NCBI RefSeq assembly: GCF_000715075.1
Contig: NC_134087.1
Coordinates: 104,943,161 to 105,007,160, forward strand
DNA length: 64,000 bases
From: Nicotiana tabacum
Lineage: Eukaryota; Streptophyta; Magnoliopsida; Solanales; Solanaceae
Direction of reading: 5' to 3'
Every line of letters starts with the position of its first letter. Within the stretch, counting starts at the first letter, position 1. Below the pieces are notes generated by a model. The model did not search any database. It was not told the origin of the DNA and worked only from the letters and a program-made list of their open reading frames with translations. A program made the translations under genes and the position numbers. Shown here piece after piece: positions 24,782-36,547 of the stretch.

Positions 24782-25532
24782 ACGAACCCAGAATCTCTGG
24801 TTCAGGGTTTAAAGAATTCGAGCTTAAGATAACTGCAATAATTGGCTTTATTTATTATATGATTTTCAACTGTTTATATGCTAATATGCTAAATGTTGCT
24901 TTTTACCGCTTCAATACTATTTGAATTGTGAATATATACAACTGCTACGAAACCCCCTTCTTTCTGAGTCTTCTGAATTTATGGTGTACACGTGCGCGTG
25001 ACCCACCTTTCTGTTAAAGTCATACCAAATAAGACGGAGTTGGGACAAGTAACTAGGCCGGGCAGACTTTCGTGCTCCCGGTACGTTGCCCCCGCTTCGG
25101 CTCAAACTGTCCGTTTGGGTAAGCCAGGTTTAGAGCAATCAACCTCAGGTTTTACACTTAGAATAACTCAGCCATGTACCGGATCCCTAGTAGGAACGTA
25201 TATTTGCATCATGTACATTTGGCCTTGGAGACTCAACACAGGGGTTGGGTCTGTCTAGGACAGGTAAACCCGAAATAAAAAGACCATCATGATGCATCCT
25301 ACTTGCTACTTGTGCATTCATTTACCTCGAACATGCTTGTTGACCAGCTTAAATGAAATCATGGTGAGAAGAAAGGAATAAAAAGGATTGTTTTAAAAAT
25401 TTCGAAAAAAAAAATAGTTTTAAATTTTGAAATAAAGGTATTTAATAAATAAAAAAATTTCAAAAATGATTTTTTTAGTATAAATTTTCAAAATGAATTT
25501 TGACTTTATTAAAATTAAATTTCAGATACAAA
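24782..25532 (+). other. Element D leader with candidate 5' intron
   Basis: Non-coding and homologous to the B leader. The CTAGGACAG|GTAAAC donor-like site at 25263/25264 and TTTCAG ending at 25525, eight bases before the ORF1 ATG, could bound a 262-bp intron. No GAACTACG motif was seen in this leader, unlike B. Confidence 0.5.
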
Positions 25533-27605
25533 ATGAGCACCACACAAAGCCCCTCATCCACGAGTACAGAGGAATTTCTATTTCAACTTCAAATGTGGTG
25601 GTATGATTTAGGCGAAGACAGTCAAAAATGGGTCGTCAAGCATTTGGGAAATCTCACGGACATTATGAAAGTTAAACCCCGTGATGATCTGATTGCGGCG
25701 TTAGTAACTTTCTGGGACCCTGTTCACAATGTTTTTCGTTTCTCTGACTTCGAGCTTACTCCTACATTAGAGGAGATAGCTGGCTATGCTGGTTTTGACG
25801 GAAGTCTAAGAAATCAAAGCTTGATATTCACAAAGGCTCCTTCGGTACATCGATTCTTCGGTCTTCTGAACATCAGCAGCCAAATCAGGAAAAGCAATGT
25901 CATCAATGGATGTTGTTCCTTCAACTTTTTGTATTCAAAGTTCGGAAAGTCAGATGGGTTCGAAATTCATGAGAAAGGCCTTACCAATAAGCAAAACAAA
26001 GACACTTGGCAGATTCACCGTCGCTTTGCTTTCATGGTGGCTTTTCTAGGAGTCATGGTCTTCCCAAACAAAGAGCGAACAATTGATATTCGCACCGCAA
26101 AAGTTGTGCAAATCCTTACCACCAAATAAAATCACACCCTTGTCCCCATCATTCTATCAGACATTTATCGGGCTTTGACTTTATGCAAATCAGGAGCAAA
26201 AGTCTTTGAAGGATGCAAAATTTTGTAGCAAATGTGGGTGATGGAGCATCTCCAACAACAGCCCAAGATCATACAGTATGGGTCAAACAATGATAATTGC
26301 ATCGAGAGTTATGAGGAAAGAACAAAAAATTATCAAGCTCCAGAAGGAATAGAAGCATGGGTATCTCATCTAAAGGCTTTAACGGCAAATCAAATTGAAT
26401 GGACCCTGGGATGGCTCCCGATGAGGGAAGTAATACATATGTCACCCTCAAATAGTTATCTACTACTATTGGGATTAAGAAGCATTCAGCCGTATGCACC
26501 ACTAAGAGTCCTAAGGCAACTAGGGAGATATCAAATAGTTCCTGATGATGAAGATTTGAGTATGCAAGTAATCGAATTACATCCAGAAGCCACTATTCCC
26601 GAAGCTCTACTTCAGCAGACGTGGAATGGATGTCGATACTTGAAAAGTGATACTCAAGTCCCAGACACTACAAAGGGTGAGATAAATCCTGGATATGCAA
26701 GGTGGTTCGAAAAACGGTCTCGCATGGATGATGTACCAGAACCTGAGCTAAGAAGGCCAACAAAAAGACCCCATGTTGAAAACTTCAATGATAAAATCCA
26801 AGAACGGTTGATCTGGGGAGAAAAGGAAAAAAGGTACAAAGCAATTATCCATGCCCTAAAAGAAAATCTAAGAAGCCTCAGTTCGGAGAAAGATCTGCAA
26901 ACACAAGAAGCCGAAGGCGAGAAGAAGAGTCTAGCTTGTGAAAATGAAAGTCTTCATGCACGATTCCAAAAAATGAAAAGAGTTTCTGAAACGCCAAAGA
27001 GGAGCTGGAAGGATCAAAAAACCATCGCCAACCTCTTTGAAAGAATGCAAGATTATGATTCCATTCTTGCGGAAAACGAAAGGGCATTGAGCAAAGCAAA
27101 AGAAAGGATTCAACAATTAAACGAAGAAGCCAGATCTAACAAGGAACGCCAGGATAGGCAATCCGAAAAAGACAAGGCACAATTCAAGAAGGAAAAAGAC
27201 TATTGGATGCGATCAGAAGACCAGCTTTGTTCACAACTAGAAGAGGCAAGAAGATGCAATAGAGAAAATCAACAACCAGACCTCGACAGGGAAAGAGCGC
27301 AAGCAAGATTAGAGCAGGCCAGACTCCAAGCTCTATTAGAATCAGCTCTAGATCAGGAAAATCGTGTCAGAGATATAGCCACCACTCGTCAGCAGCAATT
27401 GCAAGACCAAGACCAACGTCTCCAAGGTTTCAGGGCACAAATCCACGACCTGGCAGTCTTCACATCTCAAAGTTATGTAAACTGCCAAGGAATGGATTAT
27501 GAAAGGTTTACAGAGCATGCGCCCACTTTTGCTCGTCATCTAGCAATGGAGTTGGAAAGGATGTATCGCACGCTGGGAGGTCATCCAGGTCAAGCTCCAC
27601 ATTGA
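25533..27605 (+). pseudogene. Element D ORF1 (globular domain plus coiled coil)
   Basis: About 690 codons in one frame, interrupted by only two stops (TAA 26127-26129, TAG 26226-26228). Starts MSTTQSPSS. The N-terminal half contains QLQMWWYDLGEDSQ, TFWDPVHNVFRFSDFELT and SIQPYAPLRVLRQLGRYQ and is very like B ORF1. From about 26800 it is charged and heptad-patterned (EKDLQTQEAEGEKKSLACEN; ENERALSKAKERIQQLNEEA), a long coiled coil, ending HPGQAPH. This is the Ogre-type extra ORF upstream of gag. The N-terminal fold reminds me of the plant mobile-domain family, but I cannot confirm that. Function unknown. Confidence 0.85.
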
Positions 27606-28016
27606 ACAAATAGTCTAATAATATACAACACAAGTGGAAAGTGGGGCACGTTGTGAGATGTTAAGAATTGTATCTTTTATTTTTATTTAAGTGTGTGTGT
27701 TTCAAGCCATTTTCTAAAGTTTTCAAATGTAATTCCATCTTTGTGTAATGAATAAAAGTGATTGCCTTTAGTCCGAACTACGCAAGGTCTGATTCATGTA
27801 AGGGCATGATACGTAGGCAATCTCTAAGATTCGACCACCACGATAAAAGATATATATAATAAATAAAAGTGAATAACAATAAAAATTTCAAGAAAGCTGG
27901 GACGACACAAGCAGCCGAGCAAATGCATAATAGAAAGGGATTATTTGTCTAGGAGCATTACATCTCAACGTGCGATTATATATGTGTTAAACTCACAAAA
28001 CTAACAAGTTTGTTCA
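27606..28016 (+). other. Element D spacer between ORF1 and gag
   Basis: Non-coding. It contains the iterated motif (27773-27838), the CTCAACGTGCGATTA block shared with B, and an acceptor-like CCAG ending at 28023, overlapping the gag frame. Confidence 0.55.
27773..27838 (+). repeat. Iterated structured motif, copy 3 (D, after ORF1)
   Basis: GAACTACG, AAGGTC before TGATTC, GATACGTAGGCAATC, then GATTCGACC. GGTC pairs with GACC. Confidence 0.7.
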
Positions 28017-31000
28017 TTGCCAGAATTCAAGCAGTTAGTTTCTCTAAAGAGTATACTGGCATATTATCACTATCACACAAGATCAAAAGGACCAATACCC
28101 GAAAGTATGTCTATCCCAGATGTTGACACAGGTATGGAGCTAGAAGAGATGGATGTCGGGAAAATGAAAGAAGAGATGTTTAAACTCAAGCAGCAAATGG
28201 CTGAGATGTACCAAGCCTGGTCTACAGGACAGTTACCCCCATCTCACCCAAATAACCCTGCTCCATCAATGATCCAAACTCAGGATAATATCACCACTCA
28301 ATTATCCCCAAATTTCCCCATTTACCAGCACTACCGAGCCACCACCTCGCAGACACCGCAATCTCCACCTCCAAAACCTGTTCCATATTTTCCTCCACCT
28401 ATGACTCCTGTTTTCGTAGCACCTCCCCCTGCTACATTTCAGAAATCTCCTAGTGAGCCTACATTCCAGGCCCAGGACAACCAATATTACCCCCGGAGCC
28501 CACCCTCAAAGCCTCCGAAATTAATTCAATTGCTCCTCGTTTTGATCTCCCAACCGAAATTGCCAAGCCAGCCAAAAATGCTGAACAAGAAGAGATGTTC
28601 AGGAAGGTCAAAATTCTAGAACAATCGTTCCGAGACATGCGGGGATTAGGTGGGCAAGTCAGTGTAGCATACAAAGATTTGTGCTTATTCCCCAATGTAC
28701 AATTACCAGTTGGCTTCAAGATGCCCAAATTTGACCTATACAACGGGCACGGCGACCCAGTAGCCCACTTAAGGGGTTTCTGTAGCAAGATGCGAGGAGC
28801 TGGGGGAAAGGATGAATTATTGATGGCTTACTTCAGTCAAAGTTTAAGCGGATCAGCTTTGGAGTGGTATACACGCCAGGACCATGGGAGATGGTACACT
28901 TGGGATGACCTGGCACAGGCATTCGCATACCATTTCCAATACAATCTGGAAATCATCCCAGATCGATTATCTTTGACAAAATTTGAGAAGAAACACAATG
29001 AAAGTTTCAGAGAGTATGGTTTTCGGTGGAGAGAACAGGCAGCAAGAGTGGATCCTCCTATGAAGGAGAGCGAAATGGTAGACTACTTCCTCCAAGCCTT
29101 GGAACCAACTTACAATGCCCACTTGGTTTCAGCGGTTGGGAAATCATTCAACGAAGTAGTGAAGATGGGAGGTATGGTGGAAGAAGGCCTCAAGACAAAT
29201 AAAATCATGAGCTATTCAGCAATTAAGGCAACTACTCAAGCTATTCAAGGCGGGGTAGGAGGAATCGGAAGAAAGAAGAGGGAGGAAGCAGCGGTAGTTG
29301 ATTCAGGAATTTGGCCGGGACCCAGAGGTTCACCGCTTTACTATAATCAACAACGACCTCGCCAATCAGCTTACCACCATGATTCATCCCAACACTACTA
29401 TCACCCTTCAGAGCCTCATTTTTCCATTAACCATGCTCAAGCATACAATCAGCCACCTGTTCACACCAATTGGCGTGCTCCAGTCACACCAAATACTTAC
29501 CCATGAGCCTATCCCGGACCAGGTTTCAGGCCTAGGCCAGCATTCAGGGGAGAAAGGGAACAGAAAAAGAAAACTTACACTCCATTGGGAGAGTCTTACA
29601 CCAATCTGTTCCACAGGCTGAGACAGCTAGACATGCTGAGACCAATACAATCCAAGCTACCCAATCCTCCTCCAAAGAATCTGGATTACACCATTAGCTA
29701 TGAATATTGCTCCGGTGCACCAGGCCATGATACGGAGAAATGCTGGCATTTGAAAAATGCCATACAAGAGCTGATTGATACTAATAAAATCGAGGTTCAA
29801 ACCCCCGAAGCCCCAAATATCAATAGAAATCCAATGCCAGCCCATCAAGAGGCAAATATGATAGAAATCATACAAGCTGATAGGAAGACAAAGAAGCCGT
29901 CACAAACTGTCATGATGATCAAGTCTCATGAAACCAAGCCAGATAAGCAGTTGATAGAGGAGAAGCCGGTGTCTAAGCAAAACAGAAATGGTTATGAACC
30001 ATCTGTGATAGTCGATGAGGGATCATCGAGCAAAGTTTCCGCAAAACAAGAAAGGTCGAAAGTGATAGTACCAGGGGTTGCCAACAAACCCATTGTATCC
30101 GTGGAAGGAGCCCGTACAGATCGGGTTATTATTGCACCTGTAATCCAGCTGCCGGTCATCAACAACAAAGCCATCCCATGGAACTATGATCGGGTGACTG
30201 TAATGTACAAGGGCAAAGAAATTAAGGAAGAAGTGTGTGAGGTGCAAGGCTTGACACGTTCGGGAAGATGTTTTACTCCCGAAGAGTTGAGAAAAACTAA
30301 AAACAATCCAACGCCAACAAAGAGAGCTGTGACGGAAGAAGAGGCGGAGGAGTTTTTAAGAAAAATGAAACTCCATGATTATTCTGTTGTGGATCAATTA
30401 AAGAAGACCCCCGCACAAATTTCATTATTGTCATTACTGATCCATTCAGAGGAGCACCGTCTGGCTTTGATGAAAATCCTGAATGAGGCTCATGTTCCTG
30501 AAAAGATCTCTGTAAATCATGTGGGAAAAATAGCCAACAGAATCTTTGAGACAAACAAAATTACATTTGCTGATGATGAATTACCTGTGGAAGATACCGA
30601 GCACAACAGAGCTCTTTACCTCACCGTGAAATGTGAAAACTCCGTAGTAACCCGGGTATTGGTTGACAATGGATCAAGTGCAAACATATGCCCTCTCTCC
30701 ACTTTAAGCAAATTAAAAATTAAAGAGGAGAGGATCCAGAAGAATAGTATCTGCGTACGAGGGTTTGACGGTGGAAGCAGAGATTCATTTGGCGACATAG
30801 TGTTGGAACTAACTATAGGGCCAGTTGAATTCACAATGGAATTCCAAGTGTTGGACATAACTGTTTCTTACAACTTGTTGTTGGGTCGACCATGGATCCA
30901 TGCTGCTAAAGCAGTCCCGTCAACACTACATCAGGCTGTCAAGTTTGAATGGGATCATCAAGAAATAGTCGTGCATGGAGAAGAAAGTTTAAATGCTCAC

Positions 31001-31572
31001 AGCAGTACCATTGTACCGGTCGAGGGAACAGAAATTGACCAGGGACCATGGGTATACCAAGTGTCCGACACAGTGTCAGTAGAGAAAATTCCAGAGGGGA
31101 AATACCTTCTGAATCCAAAGATATCCTCTGCATCAGTCATGGTAGCTTATGAAATGTTAAAAAATGGCTTTATACCCGGCAGAGGTCTGGGCTTATCTTT
31201 ACAAGGAATTATACAACCAGTATCTCTCCCCGAGAACTGGGGAACATTCGGTTTAGGGTTCATACCCACCGCCAATGACGTGATAAGGGCCAGGAAGTTG
31301 AAACACCAAGCATGGGTTCTTCAAAAACCAGTACCACATCTGTCAAAATCTTTTGTCAAGACCGGTGCTAAAAATCGCCCGATAACAACAATTCCTAAAC
31401 CCCGGATCAATCCTGAGGAGGAATTAATTGAAAGGTTCGAGAAATTGTTTAGTGATGTGAATATGTTGGAAAGCGGAGAAGGGTGTAGCAACGCAGAAAT
31501 TCAATTCGTTGGGCCAGAAACAAAGCTTAATAATTGGAAAGCCACTCCTCTTCCCATTCGAAAGGAGTCTTG
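28017..31572 (+). pseudogene. Element D gag-protease with G-patch-like tail
   Basis: The frame opens with a non-ATG start region (first in-frame ATG at 28107) and a TRSKGP phrase. A proline-rich linker follows, then the capsid region (DLCLFPNVQLPVGFK, YNGHGDPVAHL, ESFREYGFRWREQAARV, about 28670-29060). The zinc-knuckle region reads YEYCSGAPGHDTEKC at about 29698-29742; the first Cys of a CCHC appears replaced by Tyr. The protease motif VDNGSSANICPLSTL is at about 30661-30705, with LLGRPWIH downstream. A G-patch-like MLKNGFIPGRGLGLSLQGI lies at about 31150-31210. A frameshift lies near 28500 and a stop at 29504-29506. The frame ends at a TAG that overlaps the intron donor. Confidence 0.88.
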
Positions 31573-31754
31573 GTAGTTTAGTTTGATTTTCTTTCAGTTT
31601 GTTTGGGTTACTTCAGGGTTGTAATCCCAAAGCTTGTCTTGCAGTTTGTTTGAAGCGTGCAAACCTTGTTATCTTTCATCATCCAATAAAAAGCAGTTTC
31701 CTTTTTATTATCATTCATGATAGTTTTCTTTTCTTTTTCTTCTTTCCTGTACAG
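31573..31754 (+). other. Candidate intron between protease and RT, element D
   Basis: GTAGTT at 31573 and a pyrimidine-rich tract ending CCTGTACAG at 31754 give a 182-bp GT-AG intron. Removing it skips the TAG at 31574-31576 and joins KES to C-SFYAGSSDMACM in frame. B has an equivalent 202-bp intron with the same phase. Ogre elements are known to carry a spliced intron at this place. Splicing here is inferred from sequence only. Confidence 0.75.
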
Positions 31755-34700
31755 TTCCTTTTACGCTGGCTCTAGTGATATGGCATGCATGAGGAATCCT
31801 CCGCCCAGTCTTAAAAATCAATCTGGTTCTGAAGTAATAATTCAAGAAATATATTGTGATTATGAATCAGAATATGATGAAGATGAGGTTTTTGAAGAGA
31901 TTAGTAAAGAGTTAATTCACTTTGAGGAAAAAACCAAACCTAACTTGAGTGATACCGAGGACATCAATATAGGGGACATGAGTAATGTCCGGGAAACAAA
32001 AATAAGTATCCATCTCGAACCAAAGATCCGAGAGGAGTTAATTAAAGCACTCATAGAATTCAAAGATGTTTTTGCATGGTCGTATGACGACATGCCGGGC
32101 CTTAGCACTGATTTAGTGGTCCACAAATTGCCCACCGATCCAACGGTGCCGCCTGTCAAGCAGAGGTTGAGAAAATTCAAGCCCGACATGAGTGTGAGAA
32201 TTAAGGAAGAAATCACCAAACAATTGGAAGCAAAGGTCATTCGAGTCACTCGATATCCTGTTTGGTTAGCTAATGTCGTTCCTGTGCCAAAGAAAGACAG
32301 CAAAATTAGAGTATGCGTCGACTATCGCAATCTCAACAAAGCAAGTCCAAAGAATAATTTCCCATTACCCAATATCCATATTTTAATCGACAATTGTGCC
32401 AAGCATGATATAGGGTCTTTTGTGGATTGTTATGCCGGGTATCATCAAATTCTAATAGATGAAGAAGATGCAGAAAAGACGGCATTCATCACACCATGGG
32501 GAACTTATTGCTACCGGGTAATGCCATTCGGTTTAAAGAACGCCGGAGCAACCTATATGAGAGCAATGACCCCAGTGTTTCATGATATGATACACAAAGA
32601 GATTGAAGTATACGTGGACGATGTGATTATAAAATCAAAGCATCAGGCCGACCACGTTGGGGATTTGAGGAAGTTCTTCTTAAGACTTCGCAGGTACAAC
32701 CTCAAGCTTAACCCTGCCAAGTGCGCATTTGGAGTTCCATCTGGAAAGTTGCTGGGATTCATAGCATCGAGCTAGACCCGTCAAAGATTAAAACCATCCA
32801 AGAACTGCTATCTACAAGAAACAAAACTGAAGTAATGAGTTTGTTGGGGAGGTTAAATTACATCAGCAGGTTTATTGCTCAACTCACAACAACCTGTGAG
32901 CCAATTTTCAAATTGTTGAAAAAGGATGTTGCGGTCAAATGGACCGATGAGTGTCAAGAAGCGTTCAATAAGATAAAAGGGTACTTGTCGAACCCACCCG
33001 TGTTGGTCCTGCCAGAGCCAGGAAGACCTTTGATTCTTTACTTGACGGTTTTGGAAAATTCATTTGGTTGTGTATTGGGGTAACATGACCTCACTGGCAG
33101 AAATGAACAGGCCATCTACTACCTTAGCAAGAAGTTCACAGCTTATGAGGATAAGTATACTCATCTTGAAAAGACATGTTGCGCCCTAACATGGGTAGCT
33201 CAAAAATTGAAACACTATTTGTCATCCTACACTACTTACCTCATTTCTCGGTTGGATCCATTGAAATACATTTTTCAAAAGCCTATGCCAATGGGAAGAC
33301 TTGCAAAGTGGCAGATATTGCTCACAGAATTTGACATCATCTATGTGACTCGAACTGCAATGACGGCTCAAGCACTGGCCGATCATTTAGCCGAAAACCC
33401 GGTCGATGAGGAATATGAGCCGTTGAAAACTTATTTTCCTGATGAAGAAACAATGCATATCGATGAGGTGGAGCGAATTGAAAAGCCTGGCTGGAAACTT
33501 TTCTTTGATGGAGCCGCTAACATGAAAGGAGTCGGGATAGGAGCTGTAATCATTTCTGAAACAGGGCACCACTATCCTGTTACGGCTCAATTACGATTTT
33601 ATTGCACCAATAATATGGCTGAATATGAAGCTTGCATTTTGGGGTTAAGGTTAGCCGCAGACATGGGTATCCGAGAAATCTTAGTCATGGGAGATTCGGA
33701 TCTTTTGGTACATCAAATTCAAGGAGAATGGGAAACCCGAGACTTGAAGCTCATACCATACCGACAATGTCTACATGATCTTTGTCAGCGGTTTCAATCA
33801 GTGGAATTCCAACATATTCCAAGAATCCATAATGAGGTTGCCGATGCATTGGCTACCCTAGCATCAATGTTGCACCATCCGGACAAAGCTTATGTAGATC
33901 CAATACATATTCAAGTCCACGATCAGCACGCTTATTGCAATATGGTTGAAGAAGAATTTGATGGTGAACCATGGTTCCACGACATCAAGGAGTATATCAA
34001 GATGGGGATATATCCCGCACAAGCCACAGGAGATCAAAAGAGGACCATTAGGCGATTGGCAAATGGATTCTTCTTAAGCGGAGGAGTTTTGTATAAAAGA
34101 ACACCAGATCTTGGATTATTAAGATGCATAGATGCCAGACAAGCTACAACTATCATGTCTGAAGTACATTCAGGAGTTTGCGGACCCCACATGAGTGGAT
34201 ATGTGTTGGCAAAGAAAATCCTCCGAGCCGGTTACTATTGGCTTACCATGGAGCGAGATTGTATCAGTTTTGTGCGCAAGTGTCATCAATGCCAAATACA
34301 TGGAGATTTGATTCATTCTCCACCATCCGAGTTGCACACAATGTCGGCACCATGGCCCTTCGTTGCCTGGGGCATGGATGTGATTGGACCAATTGAGCCG
34401 GCAGCATCCAATGGGCACAGGTTCATTCTGGTAGCTATTGATTATTTTACCAAATGGGTTGAGGCCAAGACATTCAAATCAGTGACCAAGAAAGCTGTGG
34501 TCGATTTTGTCCACTCAAATATCATATGTCGATTCGGAATCCCGAAGGTGATCATCACAGATAACGGTGCTAATCTTAACAGCAACTTAATGAAGCAAGT
34601 ATGTCAACAGTTTAAGATTACACATCGCAACTCTACCCCATATCGGCCCAAGGCAAATGGAGCAGTAGAAGCAGCCAACAAAAACATAAAGAAGATACTT

Positions 34701-35219
34701 CGAAAAATGGTAGAAGGTTCAAAATAATGGCATGAAAAATTATCATTTGCATTATTGGGATACCGCACTACTGTTCGCACTTCAGTAGGAGCAACTCCTT
34801 ATTTGTTGGTATATGGCACTGAAGCAGTAATTCCTGCAGAAGTTGAGATTCCTTCCCTTCGGATCATCGCCGAAGCAAAGATTGATGATGATGAATGGGT
34901 CAAAACCCGTCTAGAACAGTTAAACTTAATTGATGAAAAACGATTGGCCGCAGTATGTCATGGTCAATTATATCAAAGAAGAATAGAAAGAGCATACAAC
35001 AAAAAGGTGCGTCCCCGGAAGTTTGAAGTAGGTCAGCATGTGCTGAAACATATTCTTCCACATTAGTTTGAGGCAAAAGGCAAATTTGCCCCGAATTGGC
35101 AAGGACCATTCATTGTGACCAGAGTATTATCGAGTGGTGCACTGTGTTTAACAGATATTGAAGGCAAATGCATAGACATGGTGATCAATTCTGACGCGGT
35201 AAAGAGATATTATGCATAA
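31755..35219 (+). pseudogene. Element D pol: RT, RNase H, second RNase H, integrase
   Basis: RT (about 32170-32765) has WLANVVPVPKKDSKIRVCVD, FVDCYAGYHQI and an intact YVDD at 32611-32622. The Ty3-type RNase H spans about 33000-33370. A second RNase H with FFDGAANMKGVGIGAVI, NNMAEYEACILGL and HNEVADALATLASML spans about 33490-33870. The integrase has an HHCC finger (HSGVCGPH ... CHQCQIHG, about 34165-34300) and DDE residues in WGMDVIGP, ITDNGAN and NGAVEAANK. The frame ends DAVKRYYA at 35219. Lesions: a short deletion/frameshift near 32765, and stops at 33081 (CAA to TAA), 34725 and 35064. Catalytic residues of RT and integrase otherwise look intact. Confidence 0.9.
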
Positions 35220-35390
35220 ATTTTTGAATGTTTGTATTTAGCATTATTTCGAAGATTGGAATGACAAAGGCAATTTATTCTGCTATCCAAACACTATACC
35301 TTTTGTTTCCCCCCTTTGAGCCATACTTGTTTCTTTCCTACCCCCTCTTGGAAGTTTTGAAAATCAAAAAAAAAATCACTATTATTTAGT

Positions 35391-35455
35391 GAACTACGTT
35401 TGACCTGATTCCTCAAAGAAGGATACGTAGGCGCCTCACGACTCGGTCATAGGGT
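35391..35455 (+). repeat. Iterated structured motif, copy 4 (D, after integrase)
   Basis: GAACTACG, TTTGACC before TGATTCC, GGATACGTAGGCGCC, then CTCGGTCAT. TGACC pairs with GGTCA. Confidence 0.7.
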
Positions 35456-35710
35456 GAACGACATACACAATGTGCACGAAAAGAAACATTAAGAGACCCC
35501 AATCAAGAGACTGGGGCAGGAATTGTATTGGAAATAAAAAAGATTCCAAGAGTTGTAATTTTAAACCCATACCAAAGCTATTTAGCTTTTAATACCTTTT
35601 CCATTTCTAACCCCATACCAAAAAGACCTTTCGATCAATCTTAGAAAAATACTGAGTCAAGCAAATGAAGATGGTTCATAACACTCTGGTACAAACAAGA
35701 AAAGAAAGTA

Positions 35711-35890
35711 AAAATGAGAGAGTCTTATAGGTGAAAACCCACACGGGCACCATAAGGCGACGGAAGTTGAGAGAAAAGTAAAATGAGAGAGTCATATTGG
35801 TGAAAACCTTCGTGGGCACCATAAGGCGAAAAGGAAGTGAAAAATGAACAAATGAGGAAAGTTTATCGGTGAAAACTCTTTGAGACATTG
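35711..35890 (+). repeat. Triplicated GGTGAAAACC / GGCACCATAAGGCGA unit, D
   Basis: Three degenerate tandem copies about 60-65 bp apart, the third diverging after GGTGAAAACTC. B has three comparable copies at 48345-48530. Confidence 0.65.
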
Positions 35891-36547
35891 CAAGTCCAAC
35901 AGGTCTGTGAAATGAAAAATAAAGTTGGATTACGGAAATTTTGAAAACAAAAATGAGACAATTGAAAGGAGATTGATTAAAAGACTGGGTTGATTAATCC
36001 GAAATGCATACCCTGATCATTGGTGCCGGTAACTCCAATCAGATAAGTTTTTTATTCTTTCTCCAACAGTCATCCAAACTTGGATTTTTCTTTTCATTCT
36101 ATAATTGTCGAAATCAGCGTGTTTCGTCACTAATAATCTTACTTTTCTAAAAACTTTGAGATAAGTTTTATTCCAAACAAATAAGAAGGAATGTCAAGGT
36201 ATACTACCAAGATTCAAGGTTACAAAATACAGCCACGAAAGGTGGGAGATAAAAGATATGGGTGTAAGAAAGGTGAAATCAAAAGTGGATCAACAAAGTC
36301 AGAAGGGACATATGATTACAGTTAAAAGGGTTTGAAGGAAAACATACAGAGGGGAAGAAAAACGAAGAGATCAAAGATCAATTACAAGGACAAAACAATC
36401 TTTTCAACCATTCCAAGGCAATAAAGAGAAACGAAGAGAAGCATCACCATCGGCAAGAATACCCCAGTCAACCACCCTGCTTTAAACTAACGAAGTTTTC
36501 TTTGATTTAAAACAGGGGCAAATACAATATTTGTGTCAGGAAATACC

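Larger units (their letters stand above)
35220..36547 (+). other. Element D proximal 3' region
   Basis: Non-coding. It holds the iterated motif (35391-35455), an ACTGGGGCAGG phrase (35510), three degenerate repeats of a GGTGAAAACC...GGCACCATAAGGCGA unit (about 35711-35890), and a purine-rich stretch up to the tandem array. The same order is found in B (47898-49430). Confidence 0.6.
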
